Below, one piece after another: positions 1 to 8,251 of a stretch of 64,000 nt of DNA. A program made the translations under genes and the position numbers. This stretch comes from CAYLMM01 sp964384825 (GTDB lineage: Bacteria; Krumholzibacteriota; Krumholzibacteriia; LZORAL124-64-63), in contig CAYLMM010000001.1 in the NCBI GenBank assembly GCA_964384825.1, positions 106,092 to 170,091 on the forward strand. Direction: 5' to 3'. Position 1 is the first letter of the stretch; each line of letters starts with the position of its first letter. A model generated the notes under the pieces. It was given only the letters and a program-made list of their open reading frames with translations. It had not been told where the DNA came from and did not search any database.

Positions 1-129
1 CACGGCCGCACCGACAGTCGCATCGTCCGCCGCGGAGGCCGGAGCCGCAGCCGCCAGCCAGAGCGCGCACAGAAACGCCTGCCCGAAGGCCCGGCGGAGC
101 GAAGGGAATCGGTAACGCAGCGAAAGCAC
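1..129 (-). CDS. Exported protein, N-terminal fragment (runs off left edge)
   Basis: Only the first 43 codons are inside the window. They start at a GTG with a GGAG ribosome site five bases upstream and encode a basic n-region, a hydrophobic core (ALWLAAAA) and an AxA-type cleavage site (APASA, then ADD). This is a clear Sec signal peptide, so the product is periplasmic, outer-membrane or secreted. Nothing of the mature protein is visible, so no function can be given. It lies downstream of secDF but is separated from it by a terminator, so it is probably its own unit. Confidence 0.6.
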   Translation of the reverse strand, partial: MLSLRYRFPSLRRAFGQAFLCALWLAAAAPASAADDATVGAAV

Positions 130-175
130 GGCATCTCCGGGACAAGGTCTGCTCGAGGGGAAGCGGCCGCGAATG

Positions 176-181
176 ATTGTA
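176..181 (-). promoter_or_regulatory. Candidate -10 box for the left-edge gene
   Basis: The minus strand reads TACAAT about 47 bases before the GTG start of the left-edge gene. No good -35 element sits 16-18 bases upstream, so this is a weak prediction from one hexamer. Confidence 0.3.
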
Positions 182-241
182 ACCCATGCCGCCTCTGGAG
201 GAAACGCCGGGAATCGCCGCCGCGTTCCGGATGACGGCGCG

Positions 242-270
242 AAAAAGGGGGCGCCCCGATGGAGCGCCCC
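242..270 (-). terminator. Rho-independent terminator after secF
   Basis: On the minus strand, 31 bases past the secF stop, GGGGCGC pairs with GCGCCCC around a short loop and is followed by five T residues. This closes the secD-secF unit. Confidence 0.75.
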
Positions 271-300
271 TGCGACCGGTCTCGGAATGTCGATCGCCGA

Positions 301-1221
301 TCAGAGTCCCGACTGGGCCCGCTTCTTGTCGGCCATCCTGTTCTCGTGCCACCAGACCAGCACCGGGCTGGCGATGAAGATCGAGGAATAGGTACCGATG
401 ATCACGCCGAAGGTCAGCGCGAAGGCGAAGTCGTGGATCACCGCGCCTCCCAGTGCGAACAGCGTGCCGGCGACGAACAGAGTGGTCAGCGAGGTGACCA
501 GGGTCCGGCTCAGCGTCTCGTTGATCGAGCGGTTGATCACGTCGCGGTACGATTCCTTGCGCCGCAGCTTCATGTTCTCCCTGATGCGGTCGAACACCAC
601 GATCGTATCGTTCAGCGAGTAGCCGATGATCGTCAGGAAAGCCGCGATGATCGTCAGCGAGATCTCCTTGTTCAGGATGGAGAAGACGCCGAGGGTCAGC
701 ACCACGTCGTGCACCAGGGCGATGATCGCCGCGATGCCGTAGCGGAAGACGAACCGCACGGTGATGTAGAGCACGATCAGCACCAGGGCGGCCACGATCG
801 AGTTCACGGCCGCGGTCTTCAGCTCGCCGCCGATCTTCGGTCCGACCGATTCCTCGCGCCGCATCTCGACGGCGCGGTCGGGCATTCCGGCGTCCAGCGC
901 CGCCTTCATCTCCTCGGCGGCGTCGCCCTTCTCGTCGGCGACCCGCGGCATCGTGATCAGGAACTCGTCGGCGGCGCCGAAGTCCTGCACCTGCAGGCCT
1001 TCGAAGCCGGCGTCCTCTAGGACCGAGCGCACCTGCGAGATCTCCGGCGCCGGCGTCACCCGCACCTGCAGGATGGTGCCGCCGGTGAAGTCGATGCTCA
1101 GATGGGGCCCGCCGTGCATGACCAGCGACACCAGGCCCGCCAGGATCAGCACGGCCGACAGGACGAAGGTGTATTTCGTCATGGCGACGAATCGGATGTT
1201 CGATTTGGTCAGCAGTTGCAT
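301..1221 (-). CDS. secF: Protein translocase subunit SecF
   Basis: SecF is an inner-membrane partner of SecYEG that, with SecD, uses the proton gradient to help exported proteins leave the channel. The 306-residue product has an N-terminal membrane helix (about residues 14-33), a periplasmic domain, and a C-terminal block of five helices with the family's TIIGYSLNDTIVVFDRIREN segment. I chose the ATG at 1221 (MQLLTKSNIRF) because GGAGAGG lies eight bases upstream; an in-frame start at 1245 lacks such a site. It follows secD by 75 bases in the same direction, as in most bacteria. Length and motifs are normal for the family. Confidence 0.96.
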   Translation of the reverse strand: MQLLTKSNIRFVAMTKYTFVLSAVLILAGLVSLVMHGGPHLSIDFTGGTILQVRVTPAPEISQVRSVLEDAGFEGLQVQDFGAADEFLITMPRVADEKGDAAEEMKAALDAGMPDRAVEMRREESVGPKIGGELKTAAVNSIVAALVLIVLYITVRFVFRYGIAAIIALVHDVVLTLGVFSILNKEISLTIIAAFLTIIGYSLNDTIVVFDRIRENMKLRRKESYRDVINRSINETLSRTLVTSLTTLFVAGTLFALGGAVIHDFAFALTFGVIIGTYSSIFIASPVLVWWHENRMADKKRAQSGL

Positions 1222-1296
1222 GCCGTCAACCTCTCCGGGGGCCAACCGCCCCCCGCGCCCGTCGGCGCCTCGATCCCAAGTTCGCGGCCGCCGAAC

Positions 1297-3018
1297 CTAG
1301 ATGCTCAGCTTGGCGTTGGCGCGGTTGCGCGTGTAGGCCTCCATGATGACCCGCGTCAGCACGAGAGCCGTGAACATGCTCGAAACGATGCCGATGGCCA
1401 GCGTCACGGCGAAGCCCTGGATGGGGCCGGTGCCGAACCACAGCAGGATCACCGCGGCGATCAGGGTGGTGACGTTGGCGTCGACGATCGTCCGGGTGGC
1501 GTTGGCGTAGCCCGCATCGACCGCCGCCCGCGAAGTCTTGTTGCGACGTTGCTCCTCGCGGATCCTCTCGTTGATCAGCACGTTGGCGTCGACCGCCATG
1601 CCGATCGTCAGGATCATGCCCGCGATGCCCGGCAGGGTCAGCACCAGCCCGAACTGGGCCAGCACCGCCATGATGATCACCATGTTGACCACCAGCGCCA
1701 GGACCACCACGAAGCCCGTCAGCCGGTAGTAGAGGATCACGAAGATCACCACCAGCAGCAGGCCGTAGAGCCCGGCGTTCAGCCCCTGGCGGATCGAGTC
1801 GTGGCCCAGGCTCGGGCCGACGGTCCGCTCCTGCTCGATGCGCACGTCGACCGGCAGGGCGCCCGCCCGCAGCAGCAGGGCGAGATCGCTGGCCGCGACG
1901 TTGGAATAGCCGCCGGTGATGGTGGCGGTTCCGGTCGGGATCTTCGAGTTGATCGTCGGCGCCAGATGGATCTTGCCGTCGAGCGAGATGGCCAGCTGGC
2001 GGCCCACGTTCTCGCCGGTGACCTTGGAGAACAGCCTCGCGCCCTTGCGGTCGAGGTTCAGGTTCACCTGCCAGTTGCCGGGATGATCGCTGTCGGGGGC
2101 CGGACGGGCGCCGGTCAGCCGGTCGCCGGTCAGCGAGGCCCGCGAGTTGACCAGGAACAGGGGCATGCCGGACATGCCCGAACCGAGGTCGGCGACTTCC
2201 TTGTAGAACTGGAACTCCACGCCCCGCGGGATGGCCCGCGCCTCGGGCGAGGCCAGCATCGCGCGCACCTTCTCCAGGTTGCCCGCCTCCACGAAGATCG
2301 GAGTGCCGAAGTAGCGCTGGTAGTTCGCGTCGACGTAGACGTAGGCGGAGAAGGGATGCTCCTGGACGTAGGGATCGTCCTCGTCCAGCCCGCCCGCGTC
2401 GGGCAGATCCGGCAGATCGGCGAAGGTGTCGGCGGTGTCGACCGCCGCGACCTCGGCCTCCGTCTCGGGCTCGGCCTCGGCCTCGGCCTCGGCCGGCGCC
2501 GCACCATCTTCGGTCACCGCGGCGGTCCGCAGGAAGGCCTTGTCCAGCTTCTCGAGCACCGACTGGATCTCGTCGGCCGGCCGCACCAGCCGGAAATCGA
2601 GCCGGGCGGTGGTGCCGATCAGGCTCTTGGCCCGCTCGACATCCTGCAGCCCGGGCAGTTGCACGATGATCCGGGTCGTGCCCATGGGCTTGATGTCCGG
2701 CTCGCTGACGCCGAACTGGTCGACGCGGTTGCGCAGGATCTCGACCACGCGGTCCAGGGCGTCCTTGGCCTGGGCGGCGGTCATTCCCTCGTCGTCGATC
2801 TCCAGCACGATGTACATCCCGCCCTCGAGATCCAGCCCCTTGCGGATGGCCTTGCTCTCGATGCTCTCGATCCGGGCCATGAGCGCGGGATCGGACTGGG
2901 CCGCGGCGCGGTCTTCGGGCGAGATCCGCGAAGCCTGGATGGTGGGATAGAGACCGTAGATGGAGGCAAGGATCACGACGATGACGATCCCGGCCCTGAT
3001 TCTCAAGGATCGGTTCAT
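1297..3018 (-). CDS. secD: Protein translocase subunit SecD
   Basis: SecD is the larger half of the SecDF export motor in the inner membrane. The 573-residue product has helix 1 at about residues 9-25, the conserved GLDLEGG motif at 61-67, a large periplasmic domain, and a C-terminal helix bundle with GMAVDANVLINERIREE. I chose the ATG at 3018 because GGAGAGG precedes it; an upstream in-frame start at 3093 has no such site. An acidic, Ala/Glu-rich stretch at about residues 168-216 (AEAEAEAEPETEAE...) interrupts the periplasmic region, is low complexity, and is not part of the core fold. The gene has its own near-consensus promoter and a roughly 150-base leader. Confidence 0.96.
   Translation of the reverse strand: MNRSLRIRAGIVIVVILASIYGLYPTIQASRISPEDRAAAQSDPALMARIESIESKAIRKGLDLEGGMYIVLEIDDEGMTAAQAKDALDRVVEILRNRVDQFGVSEPDIKPMGTTRIIVQLPGLQDVERAKSLIGTTARLDFRLVRPADEIQSVLEKLDKAFLRTAAVTEDGAAPAEAEAEAEPETEAEVAAVDTADTFADLPDLPDAGGLDEDDPYVQEHPFSAYVYVDANYQRYFGTPIFVEAGNLEKVRAMLASPEARAIPRGVEFQFYKEVADLGSGMSGMPLFLVNSRASLTGDRLTGARPAPDSDHPGNWQVNLNLDRKGARLFSKVTGENVGRQLAISLDGKIHLAPTINSKIPTGTATITGGYSNVAASDLALLLRAGALPVDVRIEQERTVGPSLGHDSIRQGLNAGLYGLLLVVIFVILYYRLTGFVVVLALVVNMVIIMAVLAQFGLVLTLPGIAGMILTIGMAVDANVLINERIREEQRRNKTSRAAVDAGYANATRTIVDANVTTLIAAVILLWFGTGPIQGFAVTLAIGIVSSMFTALVLTRVIMEAYTRNRANAKLSI
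2471..2494 (-). repeat. Hexanucleotide repeat inside secD
   Basis: Four perfect copies of TCGGCC (plus strand) lie in tandem and encode alternating Ala-Glu in the acidic insert of SecD. Unit changes would stay in frame, so the tract could vary in length without breaking the gene. Confidence 0.8.
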
Positions 3019-3083
3019 GGGTACCTCTCCGATGGCGGACTTTCCGAGATATCCGGGGCTCGGCTGCCTGCGGGCGTGAACAC

Positions 3084-3105
3084 AAAAAAACACGCCGGAA
3101 CGTGC
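3084..3105 (-). promoter_or_regulatory. Possible attenuator hairpin in the secD leader
   Basis: On the minus strand between promoter and secD, GCACG pairs with CGTGT (one G-T pair) across a six-base loop, and seven T residues follow. It resembles a weak intrinsic terminator placed before the coding region. The stem is short, so this is tentative. Confidence 0.3.
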
Positions 3106-3174
3106 TTCACGGCCTCGGCGGCATCGCGCAACACCCGTAAAGAGGCGACGTTTCCGCCGCCGAAACTGTCATCC

Positions 3175-3202
3175 AGTATAATATGCGGGTGGGGGGTGTC
3201 AA
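3175..3202 (-). promoter_or_regulatory. Sigma-70 promoter of secDF
   Basis: The minus strand carries TTGACA, a 16-base spacer, and TATACT. This is close to the housekeeping consensus and about 155 bases before the secD start. It lies immediately after the stop of the upstream deacetylase gene. Confidence 0.75.
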
Positions 3203-3247
3203 TCCCTGACTACGGCCCGGCTCCGAGGTTCTTGCCGGCATTGGGGT

Positions 3248-4732
3248 TCAGCGGGCCGCCAGACGGGTCCCCCGCTCCGCTCGCAGGGCGAGCAGTTCCG
3301 ATAGGGTCACCAGGCGGACCCCCTCGCGGCGCAGGCGCGGCAGCTCCTCGCGCAGCACCGCGACCGTCTCGGGATAGGGATGGCAGATACCGATCACGCC
3401 GCTGTCGGAATTGCGGGCATCGCGGATCAGCCGGGCCAGATTGGCCCGCACGACCTCGACGGTGGTCACTTTCTGGTCGAGGAACCGCCGGTTGGAAAGC
3501 GTCCGGATGCCGGCCTCGCTGGCGACTTCGGCCGCCACCGAACGGGCCGTGGTGCGGCTGTCGAGGAAGAACAGGCCCCGGCCCGAAAGTACCTTCATCA
3601 GACGTTCCATGGTGGGCCGGTCGGCGGTGGCGGCGCTGCCCATGTGGTTGTTCACGCCGGTCACCCCGGGCAGCGCCCGCAGCGACTCCTCGACGACATC
3701 CTCGATCGCCCGCTGATCCATCCCCTTCATCACCGCCAGGCGGCCGGGATCGACCTCGGGATAGGCCTGAGGCTCCATCGGCAGATGGAGGATGACCTCG
3801 CGCCGGCGCTGCGGCACCTCGCGCGCCCGCCCCCCGCCCAGGGCGATCTCGACCATGCAGCCGCGCTCGGCGCGTTCGCGGCGGGCCCAGGCGGCGGGAT
3901 CGCCCCGTCCGGGCGCCGCGGCGGCGGCCGCGGGTTCGTCGGGAACCGCCAGATCGGTCGCGCACAGGGCGTAACGGCGGGTGAAGGGGCGTCCGGGCAG
4001 CACCGACAGCGTCAGGGGCACGTCCATGCGCAGCAGGGTGCGGGTGGCGTCGTTGGCCACGTTGCCCCAGTCGTCGACGACGATCGCGATGGTCGGCGCG
4101 CCGGATTCGCCCAGCAGATCGGAGGCCTCGTCGCTCACGACTCCCCCGTCCCAGCAGACAGGCGGCGGCCCGTCGGCTTCGCCGTAGAGCAGCAGGGTGT
4201 GGGTCGGACGTCCGACGACGCCCACGTCCAGCCGCAGCACGTCGGCCGCCTCGCCTTCCGGACGGCGCTGCCAGCGGCCCCGGGGCCGTTCCATCCGTTC
4301 GCCCCAGAGCACCCGGGCGCCGCAGGGGGCGACGGCCTCGGCCACGGCCAGTTCCGCCTCCCAGAACGACATCCCCGCGGGCACGGGCACGGCCCGGCAG
4401 AAGATCGAGGTTCCCGATCCGTCGTCGGCGGGATGGTCGCAGCGCCGGGAATCGTCGCCGGCCGCGGCAGCGGGACCGGGCGTGAAGGCGGGCAGGGCGT
4501 GGGTCAGAGCGGAGTCCACGGCCGCCTGGACCGGCCCGAACTGGTCCTCCGACCCCATCCGCAGCAGGGCGGCCCGGCCGCCGTCGGTGCGGCTCCAGCT
4601 CAGCAGCCCCACCCCGAGCACGGCCAGCAGCGCGACCCCGCCCAGGGCCACGGCCCAGGGCGAAGGCATGCGCCGGGAACCGCGGGAACGGCGGCTGCGG
4701 CCGGATTTGGATCTGCTCTTCTTCGCGGACAT
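3248..4732 (-). CDS. Divergent polysaccharide deacetylase (YibQ/DUF610-like)
   Basis: The 494-residue product has a very basic N-terminus (KKSRSKSGRSRRSRG), one membrane helix (about residues 23-43), and a C-terminal domain of the divergent polysaccharide deacetylase family. Family landmarks include IAIVVDDWGN, LSVLPGRPF, ILHLPMEPQ, NNHMGSAAT and LFFLDSRTT. Members resemble carbohydrate esterase 4 enzymes; their substrate is not established, and some sit with peptidoglycan hydrolase genes. The catalytic domain should lie in the periplasm. I chose the ATG at 4732, where the basic N-terminus begins; a longer frame upstream runs through the terminator region of the next gene and is unlikely. Confidence 0.85.
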   Translation of the reverse strand: MSAKKSRSKSGRSRRSRGSRRMPSPWAVALGGVALLAVLGVGLLSWSRTDGGRAALLRMGSEDQFGPVQAAVDSALTHALPAFTPGPAAAAGDDSRRCDHPADDGSGTSIFCRAVPVPAGMSFWEAELAVAEAVAPCGARVLWGERMERPRGRWQRRPEGEAADVLRLDVGVVGRPTHTLLLYGEADGPPPVCWDGGVVSDEASDLLGESGAPTIAIVVDDWGNVANDATRTLLRMDVPLTLSVLPGRPFTRRYALCATDLAVPDEPAAAAAAPGRGDPAAWARRERAERGCMVEIALGGGRAREVPQRRREVILHLPMEPQAYPEVDPGRLAVMKGMDQRAIEDVVEESLRALPGVTGVNNHMGSAATADRPTMERLMKVLSGRGLFFLDSRTTARSVAAEVASEAGIRTLSNRRFLDQKVTTVEVVRANLARLIRDARNSDSGVIGICHPYPETVAVLREELPRLRREGVRLVTLSELLALRAERGTRLAAR

Positions 4733-4770
4733 GCCGCCACGATAAACGCCCGTCCGCGATCCGCCAACAA

Positions 4771-4801
4771 AACAAAAAAGGGGAGCCCCGAAGGGCTCCC
4801 C
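4771..4801 (-). terminator. Rho-independent terminator after lipoprotein gene
   Basis: On the minus strand GGGGAGCCC pairs with GGGCTCCCC around a four-base TTCG-type loop, followed by TTTTTTGTTTT. It lies about 20 bases after the stop at 4822 and should end the long upstream transcript. Confidence 0.9.
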
Positions 4802-4821
4802 CGGAGAGGCCGGAATCGCCG

Positions 4822-5472
4822 TCAGGACTCCACGTTGGGATCCTTCTGTCCGAAGAGATACCACTTGATCTTGGAGGTTCCGTCGTCCTGGGGAATGATT
4901 TCGCTCTTGGCGTAGAAGAATTCCAGGGCGCGCACGGTGTACTTGGAATCGTCACCGCCGCTGGTGGTATAGAGGAAGAAGATCTCGACATCGTAGGTCG
5001 CCATCCGGGCGTTGGGGAAGAGAGGATCCTCCGATCCCGTATCCTGCCAATGCCCGACGCGGTCGAGGCGGTTGACCTGGATGTCGGTGATGGACGTCCC
5101 CTCGAAGCCCGGAGCCTGGGAGACCTGGTTGGTGAACATCTTTTCGGCCACGGCCAGTTCCATGTCGCGGGTCAGCGGATCGGTGTTCATGTCCGGGTTC
5201 GCGATGTCCTGGTCGGAGAAGATGAACTGGTACTGCTCGTTGGTCTGCTCGTTGTAGTACAGCACGTCGCGGTAGCCGTCGAGGTCCATGCCGTCGTAGG
5301 CCATGCGGAAGTTGGTCATCAGCTTGTCTTCGGTGTCGGGCCAGACGTATTCGATGACCGTCCCGCCCCCCCCTTCGCCGCCGGAATCGGGCGAGAAGAT
5401 GCAGCCGCCGGTAGCCAAGGCGAGGCCGCCGACGAACAGCGCCAGACACGCTGTCGTGAAGGGATTACGCAT
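4822..5472 (-). CDS. Lipoprotein of unknown function, NTF2-like length
   Basis: The 216-residue product begins with a lipoprotein signal peptide ending ATGGC, so it should be lipid-anchored in an envelope membrane. The mature part starts with a Gly/Ser-rich linker (SGGEGGGG) and continues as a mixed alpha/beta domain with a segment reading NFRMAYDGMDLDGYRD. A matching segment occurs in the next upstream lipoprotein (NVQKAMNGLDAAGYER), so the two look like distant paralogues. An AGGAG-like site precedes the ATG. I do not recognise a family; a small SnoaL/NTF2-like fold is a guess from length and pattern. It is followed by a strong terminator. Confidence 0.75.
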   Translation of the reverse strand: MRNPFTTACLALFVGGLALATGGCIFSPDSGGEGGGGTVIEYVWPDTEDKLMTNFRMAYDGMDLDGYRDVLYYNEQTNEQYQFIFSDQDIANPDMNTDPLTRDMELAVAEKMFTNQVSQAPGFEGTSITDIQVNRLDRVGHWQDTGSEDPLFPNARMATYDVEIFFLYTTSGGDDSKYTVRALEFFYAKSEIIPQDDGTSKIKWYLFGQKDPNVES

Positions 5473-5591
5473 CGGAGCTCTCCTTTTGGGTCGTTCTGGG
5501 CCAGGTGTCGGCCCGAGGCCAAAGCAAAATCCATGCCTTTTTCTTCAAAAATCGTCCAGTGCTGCCCAAGGCAGGATACCAAGGTCTCGGA

Positions 5592-6185
5592 TCAACCACC
5601 TCCCGAACGAGCGAAGGCTCCACGTCTGTCGCCGAGGGTGTTGCGGATCGAACCGCCGTCCGATTCGCCGGACACGTCGTACCACCGGGTGATCACCCAG
5701 TCGGTACCCTCGATGAAGATCTCGACCACGACCTCGGCACGGTAGGGTGTCGTCGACCCGTCGGCCTCGGTCACGGTCACGTCATAAATATAGCGCAATT
5801 CGGCGCGGGTGTCTCCAGGTTCATCGAAAATGATCTCGTAGCGCAGATCGGCCGCGATCCCGCCGACGTTGTTAAGCATGTCGGTCATGAAGGCGATCTC
5901 GGTCTCGCGGCCCCAGGCCTCCCAGTCGACGTCGCCGTAGGTGGCAAGGGTCTGGCCGTCGGGTTCGTAGGTGAAATCCTCGGCGATCTGACGTTCGTAG
6001 CCCGCGGCGTCGAGCCCGTTCATGGCCTTCTGGACGTTCTCCCAGACGTTGGCAGCCTGGTCCTGCGGCAGGTAATTGATCTGGATGGCGGCCGGCTGCT
6101 CGGGAGCGCGGGGCTCGAAGAAGCAGCCGCCGCTCCCGACGAGCGCCGCGGCCAGCAGCAGGGTCCATCCCCATCGGCGATGCAT
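5592..6185 (-). CDS. Lipoprotein of unknown function, paralogue of next gene
   Basis: The 197-residue product has a lipobox ending GSGGC and a mature domain sharing a pattern with the lipoprotein encoded just downstream (helix NVQKAMNGLDAAGYER, then beta strands such as LRYIYDVTV and YRAEVVVEIFI). Its ATG overlaps the TGA of the outer-membrane barrel gene (TGATG at 6185), so translation of the two is probably coupled and the products may act together in the envelope. Function unknown. Confidence 0.75.
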   Translation of the reverse strand: MHRRWGWTLLLAAALVGSGGCFFEPRAPEQPAAIQINYLPQDQAANVWENVQKAMNGLDAAGYERQIAEDFTYEPDGQTLATYGDVDWEAWGRETEIAFMTDMLNNVGGIAADLRYEIIFDEPGDTRAELRYIYDVTVTEADGSTTPYRAEVVVEIFIEGTDWVITRWYDVSGESDGGSIRNTLGDRRGAFARSGGG

Positions 6186-8251
6186 CAGAACCTCCAGGAG
6201 AACTTGATGTCGGCGTCCCAGTAGTCCTTGCTGGTCTCCTGGACAGAGGGTCCGTAGGCGGCGTACTTGCGCACGATCGCCTTAAGGGTCTTGCTCTGGC
6301 CCCACGACTTGGTGATCGTGCCGCCGACGCCCACCCGGCCGCTGCGCTGGTCGCGGGTGGTCACTGTGTTGCCGAACGAATCGGTGACGTCCTTGTTCTG
6401 GTAGGTCGTGCCGTAGAGCGACAGCCAATCGGAAGCCTTGTAGCTCATTGTGAAGTCGATCTTCGAGATCCGCTGTTCCTTCTCGGTGAAGTAGAACGTG
6501 CTGCCGGTCGCGTCGGTTCCGGTGCTGGTGGCGTTGGACTTGTTCTGCCAGTCGTGGATGATGGTCAGTTCCAGACGATCGTTCGGGTTGATCTTGACCG
6601 TCGAGGTGAGGTTGCCGCGCTTGTTGTAGGTGTCGTCCTTGCTCACGTAGTCCAGGTCCGAGAAGGTGTAGTCGGTGTACTGGATCCACAGGCGGAAATC
6701 CTGCCCCAGGGTCAGCCAGTCGGCGAGCGCCCATTTGTAGCTCGGCACGACCTCGTAGGTCTCCTTGATGCTGTTGTTCGACGAGCGCTCGCGCCGGATC
6801 GAGATGTCCTCGACGCTGCGGTAGACGAACGACAGGGCCACCTGGTCGCCGCGCGACCAGACGGTCTTCATGTCGACGCTGAACGATTCCTCGAGCCGGT
6901 CGCGGTCGTTGGTGTTGAACTCGTTCTCGGCGATCTCCTGGGTCAGCGCGGTCTTGTAGGTGGCCGACAGATCGGTGTCGCGGAAAAGGTCGTGGATCCA
7001 GCTGAACGTCACGTCGCGCCGCTTGGAGATCTGGCGGCCGCGGGCCAGGGAAGCCCCCTTGTAGGTCTGGTCGTCCCATTTCCACAGGTAGCCGTAGGTC
7101 GCGACCAGCGAGTCGAGTCGGCCCACCCTGAACTTCGCCCCGAGATTGGCGTTGTCCTGGTGGCGCTCCTTGCGGCCGATGCCGCTGGATCGATAGGAGT
7201 TCTCGCTCAGGTCGCGCGAGAGCTTGGACGTGAGATCCAGGCGCCCGAGATCGTATGCGTTGTCCAGGGTGAACGAGACGGCGTCGTTCTTCTCGAGCTC
7301 CTGCACGATCTTCTGCTGCACGCCGATGGTGTCGATGATGCCGTTGGAGTTGCGCCGGTAGTCGAGGTAGCGCTTGCTGAAGCTCGAGTTGACCACGCTG
7401 AAGCCGCCGGTAAGGCGCCGGCGCTCGTAGTAGACGCCGGCGCGCAGGCTGTCGCCGTCGGCCGAGGAAGAGCTGGAATCCTCGCCCAGGGTGCGGTCGC
7501 CGCTCTGGGTCGTCCCCCAGACGCCGGTGTGGACCGACATCCAGCTCGACGGACGGTAGGCGCCGCGCCAGGCGCCGTTCAACTCGGCCTCGGAGTAATC
7601 GATCCGCTGGTTCTGCTGCTCGCCCTGCTGGTCGACAAGCTTGCCGGTGAGCGTCAGCGTGTTTTCGACGTCGCCCACGTGGATGGCCTCGCGGGTGAGA
7701 TTGAGCGAGGCCTGCTTGAGATCCTGCTTGTTCAGGTTGGTCACGCCGGCCGAGTTGACCGAGCGGTCCTCGGTCCAGGAGTCGCTGAGCATGACGCGGG
7801 CCGAGTAGGACTTGGACAGGTCGGTGTTGTAGTCGATCTTCCCGTTGCGCTTCTCGACGGTCTTGTCCTGCCGCCGGTAGTCGTCCCACGACCAGGTGAC
7901 ATCCTGCTTGAACTTGCTCATGTCGCGGAAGGAGAGCTCGCTGACCAGTGCGCCGCCGTAGTTGACCTTGCGCACCTGGGCGCGCGCCGACACGGAAGGG
8001 TCGCGGGTCCAGGTCAGCAGATAGGGCAGGCCGGGCGGCAGGGCGGCCGCGGCCTGCTGGTACGACGGAGCTCCGGCGACCAGGGCGGCCAATCCGCCGG
8101 CCGGCGCGGCGGCGCTGTCTGCGGGCGCGGCGGCGGTCGAATCGGCGGGCGCGGCGGCGGAAGCCGCGGCGGCGGCGAACGCAGGCGGGCCCGCCAAGGC
8201 GAGCCAGCAGAAGACCAGGGCCCCGAGGGCCCGCTTCGCCGCGGATACCAT
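6185..8251 (-). CDS. Predicted outer-membrane beta-barrel protein
   Basis: The 688-residue product has a signal peptide (about residues 1-25, ending PAFA), an Ala/Pro-rich linker (residues about 26-55), then a long run of alternating polar and aromatic strands ending DADIKFSWRF. A terminal Phe after such a strand is the usual BAM insertion signal. I do not recognise a specific transporter or receptor family, and there is no plug domain or TonB box that I can see. The ATG at 8251 overlaps the rsmA stop as TGATG, and the gene itself overlaps the next lipoprotein the same way. A barrel plus one or two lipoproteins suggests an envelope complex, but its role is open. Confidence 0.75.
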   Translation of the reverse strand: MVSAAKRALGALVFCWLALAGPPAFAAAAASAAAPADSTAAAPADSAAAPAGGLAALVAGAPSYQQAAAALPPGLPYLLTWTRDPSVSARAQVRKVNYGGALVSELSFRDMSKFKQDVTWSWDDYRRQDKTVEKRNGKIDYNTDLSKSYSARVMLSDSWTEDRSVNSAGVTNLNKQDLKQASLNLTREAIHVGDVENTLTLTGKLVDQQGEQQNQRIDYSEAELNGAWRGAYRPSSWMSVHTGVWGTTQSGDRTLGEDSSSSSADGDSLRAGVYYERRRLTGGFSVVNSSFSKRYLDYRRNSNGIIDTIGVQQKIVQELEKNDAVSFTLDNAYDLGRLDLTSKLSRDLSENSYRSSGIGRKERHQDNANLGAKFRVGRLDSLVATYGYLWKWDDQTYKGASLARGRQISKRRDVTFSWIHDLFRDTDLSATYKTALTQEIAENEFNTNDRDRLEESFSVDMKTVWSRGDQVALSFVYRSVEDISIRRERSSNNSIKETYEVVPSYKWALADWLTLGQDFRLWIQYTDYTFSDLDYVSKDDTYNKRGNLTSTVKINPNDRLELTIIHDWQNKSNATSTGTDATGSTFYFTEKEQRISKIDFTMSYKASDWLSLYGTTYQNKDVTDSFGNTVTTRDQRSGRVGVGGTITKSWGQSKTLKAIVRKYAAYGPSVQETSKDYWDADIKFSWRF

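Noticed and set aside
1102..3795. An 897-codon open frame on the plus strand
   Set aside because: It is opposite secD and the deacetylase gene, is rich in Arg, His, Gln and Gly, and has no recognisable domain. It is an antisense frame kept open by high GC.
5473..5591. Promoter between the two lipoprotein genes
   Set aside because: No hexamer pair with 15-19 base spacing was convincing, so I assume read-through from upstream.
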